A DNA stretch of 64,000 nt. It comes from Beaufortia kweichowensis (lineage: Eukaryota > Chordata > Actinopteri > Cypriniformes > Gastromyzontidae). Positions 23,450 to 33,650 of the stretch are shown piece by piece (within the stretch, counting starts at the first letter, position 1; each line of letters begins with the position of its first letter). Under the pieces are notes generated by a model. It saw only the letters and a program-made list of their open reading frames with translations, was not told where the DNA came from and did no database searches. A program made the position numbers and the translations under genes. The stretch spans positions 13,226,075 to 13,290,074 of the forward strand of contig CM032811.1 of assembly GCA_019155185.1 (NCBI GenBank). The letters run 5' to 3'.

Positions 23450-24150
23450 GTTCAGTTCAGATGTCTTTACAAACGTGATGTTCTGTCATATAAGGAAATG
23501 TGTGGATGCGGATGTTGTTATGTAAGTGCCACATATTGTAACTTGGACTCATCGGGCACACCGGGTCAATGTGAGTAAATGCTGATAAATTCATTATAAT
23601 AAGTCTTATTATAAACCAAGCTTTTTTGATGTCAGGATTAGTCAACCTGTTCAGTTGTAAGGCCAGGTATTTCCCAAAACATACCATCAGCACCTTTTAG
23701 ATGATGGGGATGCTCATACTCATCCTTTTCTAGAGTCTGTTGTTGCATAAGAAACAGTTTCACGAAGGAAATGAAAGAATGACAAGATGTTGTGCTATGA
23801 AATGAACATTATTATGACAATATGTTTTGTTGTTGACTCACGAGATAATGGTGTCTTTGTTATTGGGTACAAAAATGTAGGGTGTCTACACAAATAGGTT
23901 TTGCTTTTTTCAAGGTGAGAGCATCTAATTGTTCCAGAGATCCTACAATGACAAACTCATAACAGACAAACATAGGCTTAAGCTTATAAACAAGTGTGAC
24001 CTGTATATTAACATGTCATGTGTGCGGTTCATGTTTTTTTTGTTACCTCTCAGGTCCTGTCCAACCAGGAAATGACCTCACTGCATTTGTCAAAAATGAT
24101 TTAATGTCATCTGCATCTTGTCCTTTAGCTTGCCATCTTTGTTGTTGTTG
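23450..24150 (-). pseudogene. Decayed hsc70 3' end, relic 2
   Basis: Similar in order to 33.4-34.2 kb. A terminal-exon remnant near 23,690-23,750 includes GATGCTCATACTCATCC followed by the intronic AAGAAACAGTTTCAC string. An exon remnant at about 24,055-24,135 has CTGTCCAACCAGGAAATGAC and a CTTTAGCTTGCCATC segment, corresponding to the DKCNEVIAWLDRNQ region on the minus strand. The frame is broken and no upstream hsc70 exons are present. Confidence 0.65.
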
Positions 24151-24605
24151 AGGAAATGGCACACATTAGTTTGTTGTTATTTTATCTTTGTCATTGGTGA
24201 TGGGGACTGGGCTTTTGTAGATGGCAGAAATTGAACTGATATTTATATACATATAAAGCCTTTCTTTTCCTTTAGTTTTTGTCTGTTTTTTTGTTTTGAC
24301 TAAAAGCTATTTGCGCAATTTTTTTGCTTGCATTACAGTCTTCTCTTGTGCATTTACCTTCGTTTCTTAAACCTGTAGTTCAACTTAACCTTAACTTCTC
24401 TTCGCTGTCATTACTACACCAAAACAGCAATAATATTAACTATGCAATGTCCTTAAAAAAGAAAAACAGTCATAGCATTTGTCATGATAACAGTGCGTGG
24501 TGGTTAGTCTTTCACCCCTGCTCAACTTCGTATCATTCTCTCAACAGTGTGTTTAAATGAATGTGTGCCATTTCCTCCAACCAGTTTCACTTTGATGTCC
24601 ACACC

Positions 24606-25138
24606 TGGATGTAGGTGTAATGACCCAGTGTTTTATTCTGCTTGGTATATTTTTTTCATTTTGTGACTTTACTGTCAGTTCAAGCAGGTAAATTTAAGCT
24701 TTTTCTGCAAGAAAAAAAAAGATTCCTAAACGGGAGTGGATGAAAGAGTAAATGCAACAGGATTACTGGGAGAACTGGCACCCAATCACGCAAGCGTAAA
24801 GAACTGTGGTTTAATGTAAATCTCAACATTCTGATAGACCGAATGAGACACAATAGTTCAGGTGAGCGAGCATTATCTTACTGTACCTGTAATCATTATA
24901 TATATTGTCAACTTGCCAACATATTATTTATCTCATTATTAGATCTTCATGTTCTTCAGTGGAGACACTGTTGTGAAATTAATGGACAAGAAAATGAAAT
25001 TTTCTAAAGGCATCAGTGAGTACGGCTATGACGGTGAGGACTTTCTTTATTTTGACATGATGTCCTCACAGTGGATTACCTCAGTTGAAAGGCAAGAAGC
25101 TGCCCTGGCTATTGATGTTGTTATCACAGTTGTGCAGT
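24606..25138 (+). pseudogene. MHC class I heavy chain pseudogene 1 (teleost L-lineage-like)
   Basis: The leader remnant (24,606-24,687) aligns with the leader of the second relic, but its ATG is CTG. It runs almost directly into the second half of the alpha-1 domain (from about 24,713; KKIPKREWMKE, then a TAA codon, then a +1 shift before GTQSRKRKE and FNVNLNILIDRMRHN). An alpha-2 piece begins at 24,943 (LHVLQWRH) and, after another shift, reads SEYGYDGEDFLYFDMMSSQWI. It has no alpha-3 domain. Class I heavy chains present peptides or other ligands with beta-2-microglobulin. This copy cannot encode one. The L-lineage assignment is from motif memory. Confidence 0.8.
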
Positions 25139-25139
25139 A

Positions 25140-25739
25140 GGCTCTTTATATCCCAAATTAGATCATATAAAAGATGATTTTATCTTTTTTTCCAAAGTCT
25201 TAAACTAAAAAATGGTATTATTAATATAATGAGCTTTTGAATCAGTTATCAGCATAATTACATACTGATAATATTGTCTTTTCCAGTGAGCAGAGAGGCT
25301 GCCTTACATATATGAGATTAAATTACAATGATTAAAACATTTCAAAGCAATATTTAGTGTCCAATAATTTACTCATGTGGCAAGCCGTGTGATAAGTGAG
25401 ATAATGTACAGCCAGATGTTAAAGCAGAATAAACTCTGGCACAGTTTATTTTATGATAACAGAGCCAGCTTACTGTGAAATACTTTCTTATAGCACTTAT
25501 GAATCATAATGGCTCTACGTGCTTCATTAAAGAATAAAGAATATCCAACAATTTGTTCAAATAAACTTAATTTAATCACAAAACAATGATGAACAAAACA
25601 GCACAATAATTCATAAAACATTGTAGTCACTCAATAAACATGCTGTAAAACCCACTAAATAAATTATGAAATATAAACTTCTTCCATGATAAATTACATA
25701 AGTTATAAAGTGCTTTTAGTCATTTCTAAGGTTGTAGAT
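25140..25739. other. Spacer between MHC relic 1 and protease D
   Basis: AT-rich DNA with no recognisable alpha-3 exon or other coding remnant. The 3' flank of protease D begins near 25,695. Confidence 0.5.
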
Positions 25740-26745
25740 CTAGTTGGATGAGACAGTCTGGTCGATCCATTGGCGGAGGTAAGACACACGTGAATAAACT
25801 CCTGGAGCATCAACATTGCAGTCAGTTGTTCCCCATGAAACAATGCCCACCTGATACCAAACACCAGCGCTATCACATACCAGAGGACCACCAGAATCAC
25901 CCTGCAAGACAAAACATGGTGTACATTAGTAGGTTTCATTTATGTAGTTTTATTGTAATTTATGAATTTACATCCTTATGTACCTTGCAAGCTGAAGATC
26001 CAGAACCTCCAGCACAAATCATGGAATCTGTGATTCTGGTCAGACCCCAGTACTGTCTACACTGAGCTGTACTCACGATGGGCATCGTGGTCTCCTGAAG
26101 GACACGAGGAGATACTACAACAAAGCAAAGACAGAGAGTCCAGTTGTCTTGTGAGTATGAATAACATGATAAAGATCAACTTTTTGTCATAATACATTCA
26201 GTTTTTAAAGGAGCTGTAATTAAAATTTCCAAAGAAATCCAAACTTACAACCGCCTGCAATTCTGCCCCAGCCGGTGGTGACGCAGAGGGTCCCGGACGG
26301 GATGCTGGTGGAGGATGAAACCAGTTTTACAGGAGAAACACGGGACGTTATCTGCACTGGAGAGGACAATCTCAACAGTGCCACATCATTGTTAAAGGTA
26401 TCTTTGATGAAGCGAGGATGAGTGATGACCTGTAATGCGTGTGAGAAAATGATCCACAGTGAAAAAATGACCTTTTAAAACAAGTTCTCTCTGTTTCTAA
26501 AAGCATCTTAAAAGCTGATACCTTAGCAATTTTCTTGGTCTGAACTGCTTCATCATCAGAGCCACGGTCATTCTCTCCAAGAACAACATAGTGATATCCA
26601 GCTCTACAATGAGAGTGACAGAGACAAAATAAAAACAGATATATCAGCACGAATCAACTATTTCTCTACATATACAGTAAGATAGATAGAGAGACAGAGA
26701 GAGAGACAGAGAGACAAAGAGAGATAGATAGACAGATAGACAGAC

Positions 26746-26831
<86 letters not shown>

Positions 26832-27330
26832 TTTCTTACTGAACAGAGCAATGAGCAGCAGTAAGAATCCAGTTCTGGTTGATCAGGGTTCCTCCACAGA
26901 AGTGAACACCTTTGGATGTCTGGTTCAATAATAAAGAATATAATATTAATAAGCTTCTCAGATCCTGAATGCATTATTATTAAATGAGTGTTTAGCAGCA
27001 CTGTCAGAGAAAACACTTTGATTTCTTCATTACTTCTTTGATTAAAACACAGCTAATTTAAACAAAGTTTTGAATTTAAGTGAGACCTGCCATGGCCAAA
27101 CATATAATGCATCTGCTCCCCCAACTAAATGATTGACAATTTCAGGCTTTAATTCGGAGTCCACCCGTCCTGTAAATATACAGATTAGTGACTATATCTA
27201 TAAAAGTACTTTTAAAAACATACAAAGTAAAGCTATTTTGAAGATTTCTTGTAAATGATATGAAATGATCCTCACCCGCAGCGGAGGCCACCAAAGCAAC
27301 ACAGCTGATGATCCAGAGCATGTTGTACAT
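25740..27330 (-). pseudogene. Chymotrypsin-like protease, copy D, splice-donor loss
   Basis: Near-identical duplicate of copy C with exons at 27276-27330, 27075-27169, 26840-26919, 26522-26603, 26249-26429, 25984-26114, 25740-25901. All exons are open, and triad and pocket residues match C, including the His in place of the activation Arg/Lys. At the end of exon 2, a 12-bp deletion between two TTAAG repeats has removed the GT donor, and the last exon base is changed. Read-through meets an in-frame stop after about ten codons. Unless a cryptic donor is used, no full-length protease can be made. The promoter TATA (27377-27382) is kept, so it may still be transcribed. Confidence 0.85.
26680..26831. 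repeat. Expanded (GATA)n microsatellite in intron 3 of copy D
   Basis: About 152 bp, ending in a long pure GATA run, beside the exon 3 donor. It is roughly twice the length of the copy C allele. Confidence 0.95.
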
Positions 27331-27854
27331 GTAAGTGTCTGATGTCTATCTGATGTTTCTCTTGGATCTCTTCTGCTTTATATTCTCTTCAGCATCTGAT
27401 ACATTTCACAACTCATAAAGGTGCTTCTGTGCAACAAGGAGGAGCGTCAGAATGTTTGTATTTGTCATATAAGGAAAACAGCAATTAAATATTGACTGGA
27501 AGAGTTGAAATATTGACTGGTTGACAAAAAGGTCCCCACCTTTCTTGGAAGAAGCGAACTGGTCAAGTCTTGTCTAACTTGTCTAACTTTTCTCCTGAAA
27601 TCTTTTTAATTAAAAGTTGACAGCTTTAACAAAAACTTGAGACAAGATTTGAGGAATTCAGTATGTTTATTATAGTGTGTTGAGTCATACAGTAAACACT
27701 CATAGAAATGAATCATGAAGCAGCAATTAAATCATTAAAAATCTATTTCTGTAGAATCATAATAAAAATGATGAAGTTACAAGGCTACATCTCAGTGAAG
27801 TAATTCTGTGATTTTATAGTGTGACTAACCTTGTAATCAGTCAGTAATGGCAAC

Positions 27855-28565
27855 AGTTTAGATGTCTTTACAAACGGGATGTTTTGTCATCAAAGAAAAT
27901 ATGTGGAGGCGGATGTTATTATGTAAGTGCCGCATATTTTTTGGTCACAAATTGTAAGATGGTCTCATCTGGTATTCTAGGTCAAGGAGAGTAAATGCTG
28001 TTAAATTCATCATATGGAGCTTGTATGAGATACATTGATCATAATCTTTTTTTATTTGATGTCAGGGTTACTCAACTTGCAGGCCAGAGAATCTTCCAGG
28101 CATTATCCACAGCATACCGCCAGCGTCCTGACATAGCCTGAAGATATAGAGATGCTCATACTCATCCTTTTCTGGAGTATGTTGCATAAGAAACAGTTTC
28201 ACAGAGGAAATGAAAATAAGATGTGCTAGGAAATAAACATTATCATTACAATATATTTTGCTGTTGACTCATGGGTTAATGGTGTCTCTAGTAATAGGTA
28301 AATAATATGGGTGTCTACACAAATAGGTTTTGCTCTTTTCAAAGAATCGCTCAATGACACACTCATAACTGACAAACATACTGTAGTCTTAAGCATGAAA
28401 ACGAGTGTAACCTGTAGATTAGCATGTAATTTGTGCAGAGCACGTTTTTTACCTACCTGGTTCCTGTCCAACCAGGCAATGACCTCATTGCATTTGTCAA
28501 AAGTGAGGTTGATGTAATTTGCACTGATTTTGTCCTTTAGCGTGTCATCTCTTTTAGGCATTATT
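27855..28565 (-). pseudogene. Decayed hsc70 3' end, relic 3
   Basis: Best preserved of the three hsc70 relics. On the minus strand, 28,460-28,550 reads DDTLKDKISANYINLTFDKC, then NEVIAWLDRNQ and a donor, against DDKLKDKITADDKKTIIDKC in the hspa8-type gene. A terminal-exon remnant lies at 28,050-28,190 (GCCAGCGTCCTGAC, GATGCTCATACTCATCC). Flanking intron sequence also matches. It has no start or upstream exons. Confidence 0.75.
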
Positions 28566-29019
28566 ACATGAGTTTCTCTAGATCTCAACATATGAGTTTT
28601 AGTATGTTACGTAAGCTCTTGTCATTAAGGTGACATATATTTATGTTTCTTCCCTTCAGTTTTTCTTAGTTGTTTTGACTGAAAGCTAATTTAACAGTGA
28701 CTGTTAAATTAGATGTTTCTTTCCTTGCATTTCTGTTTATTTATAACTTTCATCAGTAAATACTGTATGCAGTTAAATCCCTTAACTCTCCATCATCATT
28801 ACCACAAGCATAACACTGCAAACGTTCATTTTAACTTTAATTTTAACTTAACTTAAAATTTATAGTTCCTTAATATGATTTCACCTCTGTTAAAAACAAT
28901 ATTGGTCAAAACAATGTGCGTCTTTTCCTCCCACCAGTTTCCTGTTATTAAATATTCTGATTTCTAGACTTCGACGGATGATACAAACATCAGTTCACAC
29001 AACATACAGTCTTTAAATC

Positions 29020-30316
29020 ATGGATACAGGTGGCATAACAAAGTGTTTTATTCTGCTTGGCATTTTTCTTCATTTTGGGACATTACAGTCAGTTCAAGCA
29101 GGTAAAGTTCATTTAAATGCCCTGCTTTTGTCCGAAAACGAAAGTGAAAGTAATACATGATGCATCCTGTATTTTTAACTATAGCATTGAATTATACCTA
29201 AAATGAATGCATTTGCATGCATTTATGATATACATAATTTGAAAGTTTGTGTACATAAAATGTAAATATAGATGAATAGCTTCGTCCTGACATGCGAGAT
29301 TAAGACCGTTAAAAACACCAATAATATTCATCATTTGATTAAGATCGGGACTAGACATATTATATTTTATTGTAATATATAGAATTGTGTTTTAACATTC
29401 GTTAAACAAAAATTTTATATCAAAACGACATTTCTTGTATTACAGTATATTTACATCTTTATTTGTATTACAGAAACACATTCCCTGTACTACATATACA
29501 CGGCTTTATCTAAACCTGTGGATCTGCCAGGCATCTATGAATTCACTGCTATGGGTTTACTGGATGACATACAGATTGATTACTATGATAGCAAAGAACA
29601 GAAAAAGATTCCTAAACGGGAGTGGATGAAAGAGAAATTGCACCAGGATTAGGACGGTACGGTGAGGACTTTCTTTATTTTGACATGACGTCCTCACAGT
29701 GGATTACCTCAGTTGAAGCAGCTCTCCCAACCAAGAGGAAATGGGATTATGTTCTCATCCTTAACCAGTACACCAAGGGTTACCTGGAAGAAGAGTGTGT
29801 GGACTGGCTTAAAAAATTCTTGAAATATGAAGAAGAGCAGCTCAAAAATGTCTGTGAATAAATGTACTTAAGTAAACAATCTGTAAAGCTGATACATAAA
29901 CTATTTTTTGTATTCTCAGCTCCACCAGAGGTTCATGTGTTTGCAAGAAAGGCTCACAGTAACAAAAACAAACTGAAGCTCACCTGCTTGGCCACTGGCT
30001 TCTACCCCAAAGATTTGACACTGATCATTAGAAAGTATCGCACATCACTGCCTAAAACAAAGACTGAATCCACAGGAATCAGACAAAACCATGATGGATC
30101 ATACCAGCTACAGAAGAGTGTGGAGATCAGTCAAAATGAAAAAGATGATTATGATTGTTTTGTGACCCACAAAGGCCTGAAGGAATCAATGATATTTAAA
30201 TGGGGTAGGATGATAGAAAGCACTGATTTAATCGTTATGTAATATATGTTTTAGTTGAAATATAACGGCATATAACCAAAAATGTTGGTTTGCATTTTTT
30301 GGCAGATGGAGAATAA
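29020..30316 (+). pseudogene. MHC class I heavy chain pseudogene 2 (teleost L-lineage-like)
   Basis: The leader exon 29,020-29,101 encodes MDTGGITKCFILLGIFLHFG. The alpha-1 exon starts at 29,474 (THSLYYIYTALSKPVDLPG) and runs to about 29,651 (MKEKLHQD). A deletion then joins it to mid alpha-2 (GEDFLYFDMTSSQWI) with a frame change and a TAG at the junction. The rest of alpha-2 (NQYTKGYLEEECVDWLKKF) is readable to about 29,850. The alpha-3 Ig exon 29,920-30,204 is intact, with its Cys pair (LTCLATGFYP; YDCFVTH). The next exon (30,306) gives only DGE-stop, with no transmembrane segment. The second half of alpha-1, the intron and the first half of alpha-2 are missing. Confidence 0.88.
29134..29150 (+). 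promoter_or_regulatory. ISRE-like element in intron 1 of MHC relic 2
   Basis: GAAAACGAAAGTGAAAG holds tandem GAAANN units matching the interferon-stimulated response element core (GAAANNGAAA). It lies about 30 bp downstream of the leader exon. Motif match only. Confidence 0.5.
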
Positions 30317-31225
30317 AAAAGAAATGTTGTCTATACTTGAGAACGTCAGACTGATGACAGAATTTCTGGAAATCAGACGACAACTTTATATCTTCTTCCA
30401 GCTTTGTGTGCCTTATGCAATCAGCATCAATCCACGAAGGCTGAGACTCTCTGTGTGGTTTCTTCTGTATCTCATACTTACTGAAATGCATTATTTACTA
30501 TTTCATACATTTACATTGTAACCATTTACAATCAGTACTGTTAATAAATACTTTTACCAACAAACTATTGCAACTATTTTTAACAGTAATGTTAAAATAT
30601 AAATGCTACCTCTTACAATGCAATATAATAATATATTGTAAGAAAACTGTTTTGCAAGCAGAAGGGTTGTAGTTGACATGAAATACACCATTTTGCTGTT
30701 AATGTTTGCATAATTATTTCAGAATTCTTACAGCAAGAAATCACCTGATATAAATAAAATGAATGCAGTGGCAGAAGAAACTATTGACATACTAAAAAGT
30801 ATTGATTTATTAATGGAAAGAAAACATATTCTTTTACCCCAAATGTCTGTCTCAAAAGTATATTAATGCTCCTTAGAGTATTATATGCAGCATAAGTGTT
30901 ATTGGTAAGATGAAAGGGAACTGAATAAAAATACAAACAAAAGGAATCATTGTTTTCAAATTTTCTTTATTAGTTAAAAAAACAGTTTATCAGAATATAT
31001 TACAGTAGTACATATAGTATCATAAATGTCCTATATGCTTTATAGAAGATTTGTTGATATATTGAGGTAGCAAAATACAGTAGTGTAAAAAAGCAAAGAA
31101 GTATGTCTTAATTAATGTTACAAATTAGCTAAAAATGTAAGTTAATTTATTAAATAAAAACGTTTCCCAAGAAAAATTATTACATAAGTTATAAAGTGCT
31201 TTCAGTCATTTCTAAGGTTGTAGAT
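30317..31225. other. Spacer after MHC relic 2
   Basis: The former 3' end of the MHC gene, with an AATAAA at about 30,543, then AT-rich DNA up to the 3' flank of protease E. No other feature was seen. Confidence 0.5.
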
Positions 31226-32921
31226 CTAGTTGGATGAGACAGTCTGGTCGATCCATTGGCGGAGGTAAGACACACGTGAATAAACTCCTGGAGCATCAAC
31301 ATTGCAGTCAGTTGTTCCCCATGAAACAATGCCCACCTGATACCAAACACCAGCGCTATCACATACCAGAGGACCACCAGAATCACCCTGCAGTTCAGAC
31401 ACATCACGTCATTAAGACAATCAAACAGAATTGCAACATTAAACATACATTTACTTCACATGTCTTTACATACATTGCAAGCTGAAGATCCAGAACCTCC
31501 AGCACAAATCATGGAATCTGTGATTGATCTGGTCAGACCCCAGTACTGTCTACACTGAGCTGTACTCACGATGGGCATCGTGGTCTCCTGAAGGACACGA
31601 GGACTTACTACAACAAAGCAAAAAAAGATTAACCATGTAAATCTAGGTGTTAAAAGAATTACAACTGTACTTGAAGAATTGATGATGAAAAATGTACAAA
31701 CTTACCACCGCCTGCAATTCTGCCCCAGCCGGTGGTGGCGCAGAGGGTCCCAGACGAAATGCTGGTGGAGGATGAAACCAGTTTTACAGGAGAAACACGG
31801 GATGTTATCTGTGCTGGAGAGGACAATCTCAACAGTGCCACATCATTGTTAAAGGTATCTTTGATGAAGCGAGGATGAGTGATGACCTGTACGTGTGAGA
31901 CATGAGATGACGTGAGATGACCTGTACGTGTGAGACATTGTTTCTGAAAGCATTTTGTATTTACTTAAAGTCAAAACCTTGGAAATTTTCTTGATCTGAA
32001 CTGCTTCATTATCAGAACCACGATCATACTCTCCAAGAACAGCAAAGTGATATCCAGCTCTACAATGAGAGTAACAGGGTTACAGAATTATCAAGTATAT
32101 CTTCTGTATAGATATATTCATTTTTTTATTGATCGATAGTTTCTTACTGAACAGGGCAATGAGCAGCGGTAAGAATCCAGTTCTGGTTGATCAGGGTTCC
32201 TCCACAGAAGTGAACACCTTTGGATGTCTGGTTCAATTAAAAAGAATATAATATTAATAAGAAAATTCATATTCAGTAAAATGAGACAAAGGTATCACAC
32301 AGTTTAACTAAATGCTATGCTATAGAGAGAAGAATAAAAGGAAATGCTTAAAACATCTCAGATTAAGAGAATGTTCTCAGAACTTTGGCTAATGTTTATT
32401 ATATGCAATTGCTCAACTTTCTAAAAACATTATAATATGTTGCCATTAAAATATTATTCTTATATTGTCAGTGGAACATTTAGAAATTCAAGATTCAAAA
32501 TATTTATTTGTCATGTACACAGTTATACACATACACAACATGTAGTGAAACATAAATCTGGTAAACTCTGTAAGTAACGTTTTCAAAACTGGTTGAACAT
32601 ATTCTTTTGTTAAAGGAAACAGGCCTTAAAAAATGATGTTAATATTAAACTTACCTGGAGAGAGACCTGCCATGGCCAAGCATAATACGCATTCGCTCCT
32701 CCAACAATACGACTGACAACTTGAGGCTTTATTTTGGTGTCCTTTTGGCCTAAAGCATACAGATCAGATTTTTTTATATCTGTAGAAATACGTCACATAC
32801 ACATGCAAGAAATGTTGACACTGATATCTTTAAGATTTCTTATAAATGATATGAAATGATCCTCACCGGCAGCGAAGGCCACCAAAGCAACACAGCTGAT
32901 GATCCAGAGCATGTTGTACAT
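31226..32921 (-). CDS. Chymotrypsin-like protease (CTRL-1 type), copy E, intact
   Basis: Seven exons: 32867-32921, 32655-32749, 32148-32227, 31978-32059, 31706-31886, 31474-31607, 31226-31387. The frame is open (259 aa from the MLW Met). The activation site is VVSR/IVGGANA, with the Arg that C and D have lost. Like C and D, it lacks the CGVP propeptide Cys. His57 (LTAAHC), Asp102 (NNDVALL), Ser195 (GDSGGP), Ser189, Asn192 and Gly216 are present. Exon 6 carries one in-frame extra codon (LTRSITDS against LTRITDS). The exon 4 donor is a weaker GTTTTG. The exon 5 acceptor is duplicated 35 bp upstream (31,916-31,938), so mis-splicing is possible. The TATATT-type promoter is shared with C and D. 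Confidence 0.9.
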
Positions 32922-32929
32922 GTAAGTGT

Positions 32930-33650
32930 CTGATGTCTATCTGATGTTTCTCTTGGATCTCTTCTGCTTTATATTCTCTTCAGCATCTGATACATTTCAT
33001 AACTCATCAATGTGCTTCTATGCATGAAGGAGGAGCGTTAGAATGTTTGTATTTGTCATGAAAGGAAAACAGCAATTAAATATTGACTGACAAAGCTGCA
33101 ATATTGTCAGGAAGACCAAAAGTTCCAGACATTCTTTCTTCAAACAAATAAACTGGTTAAGTCTCGTCTAACTTGTCTGACTTTTTCTTTAAAAACACAT
33201 TCAAAAGTGAACATTGTTAACTTGAACAAAAACACAAGACGAGATTTGAACATTTCAATATGTTTATTTTGGCATCTTGAGTCATATGGTAAACACTCAT
33301 TGAAATGAGTCATGAAACAGGAATTAAACAATTAAAAAGCTGTTTCTGTTGAATAATAATAAAAATAATGCAAAGCTCCACCCCAAGTATTTTTATGACT
33401 TTGTGTAGCGTGAGTAACCATTAAATTATAGTTTACAGGTCATTTCAAATGATTTAGCAAAACGTGATGTTTTGACATAGAAGGATGTAATGTGTGGATG
33501 CGGATGTTGTTGTTATGTAAGTGCCACATATTGCTTTGGTCACAAGCTAAAGGTTGGTCTCATTTGGCACAAAATTGATCATTCATACATTTATTGATGT
33601 AAGATGGTTTGTGTCTATGTGTGAGTCTGAACATTCTTTTTTTTAAAAGA
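32930..33650. other. Spacer with copy-E promoter and hsc70 3' UTR
   Basis: Upstream of copy E, the CTTTATATTCTC promoter segment is conserved with C and D. From about 33,240 the sequence is the probable hsc70 3' flank and UTR, the segment that is also duplicated near the three relics. Confidence 0.5.

Larger units (their letters stand above)
21330..23450. repeat. Segmental duplication, proximal copy (partner 25,700-27,850)
   Basis: The whole protease C gene plus several hundred bases upstream recurs with very few differences at 25,700-27,850, in the same orientation. Visible differences are a GATA-repeat length change, scattered single bases, and a 12-bp deletion at the exon 2 donor of the distal copy. 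Confidence 0.9.

Noticed and set aside
13923..32921. Elastase or trypsin identity for the protease array
   Set aside because: Ser189 excludes trypsin. Gly216 with Gly/Ala226 excludes elastase-type pockets. The overall sequence follows CTRL.
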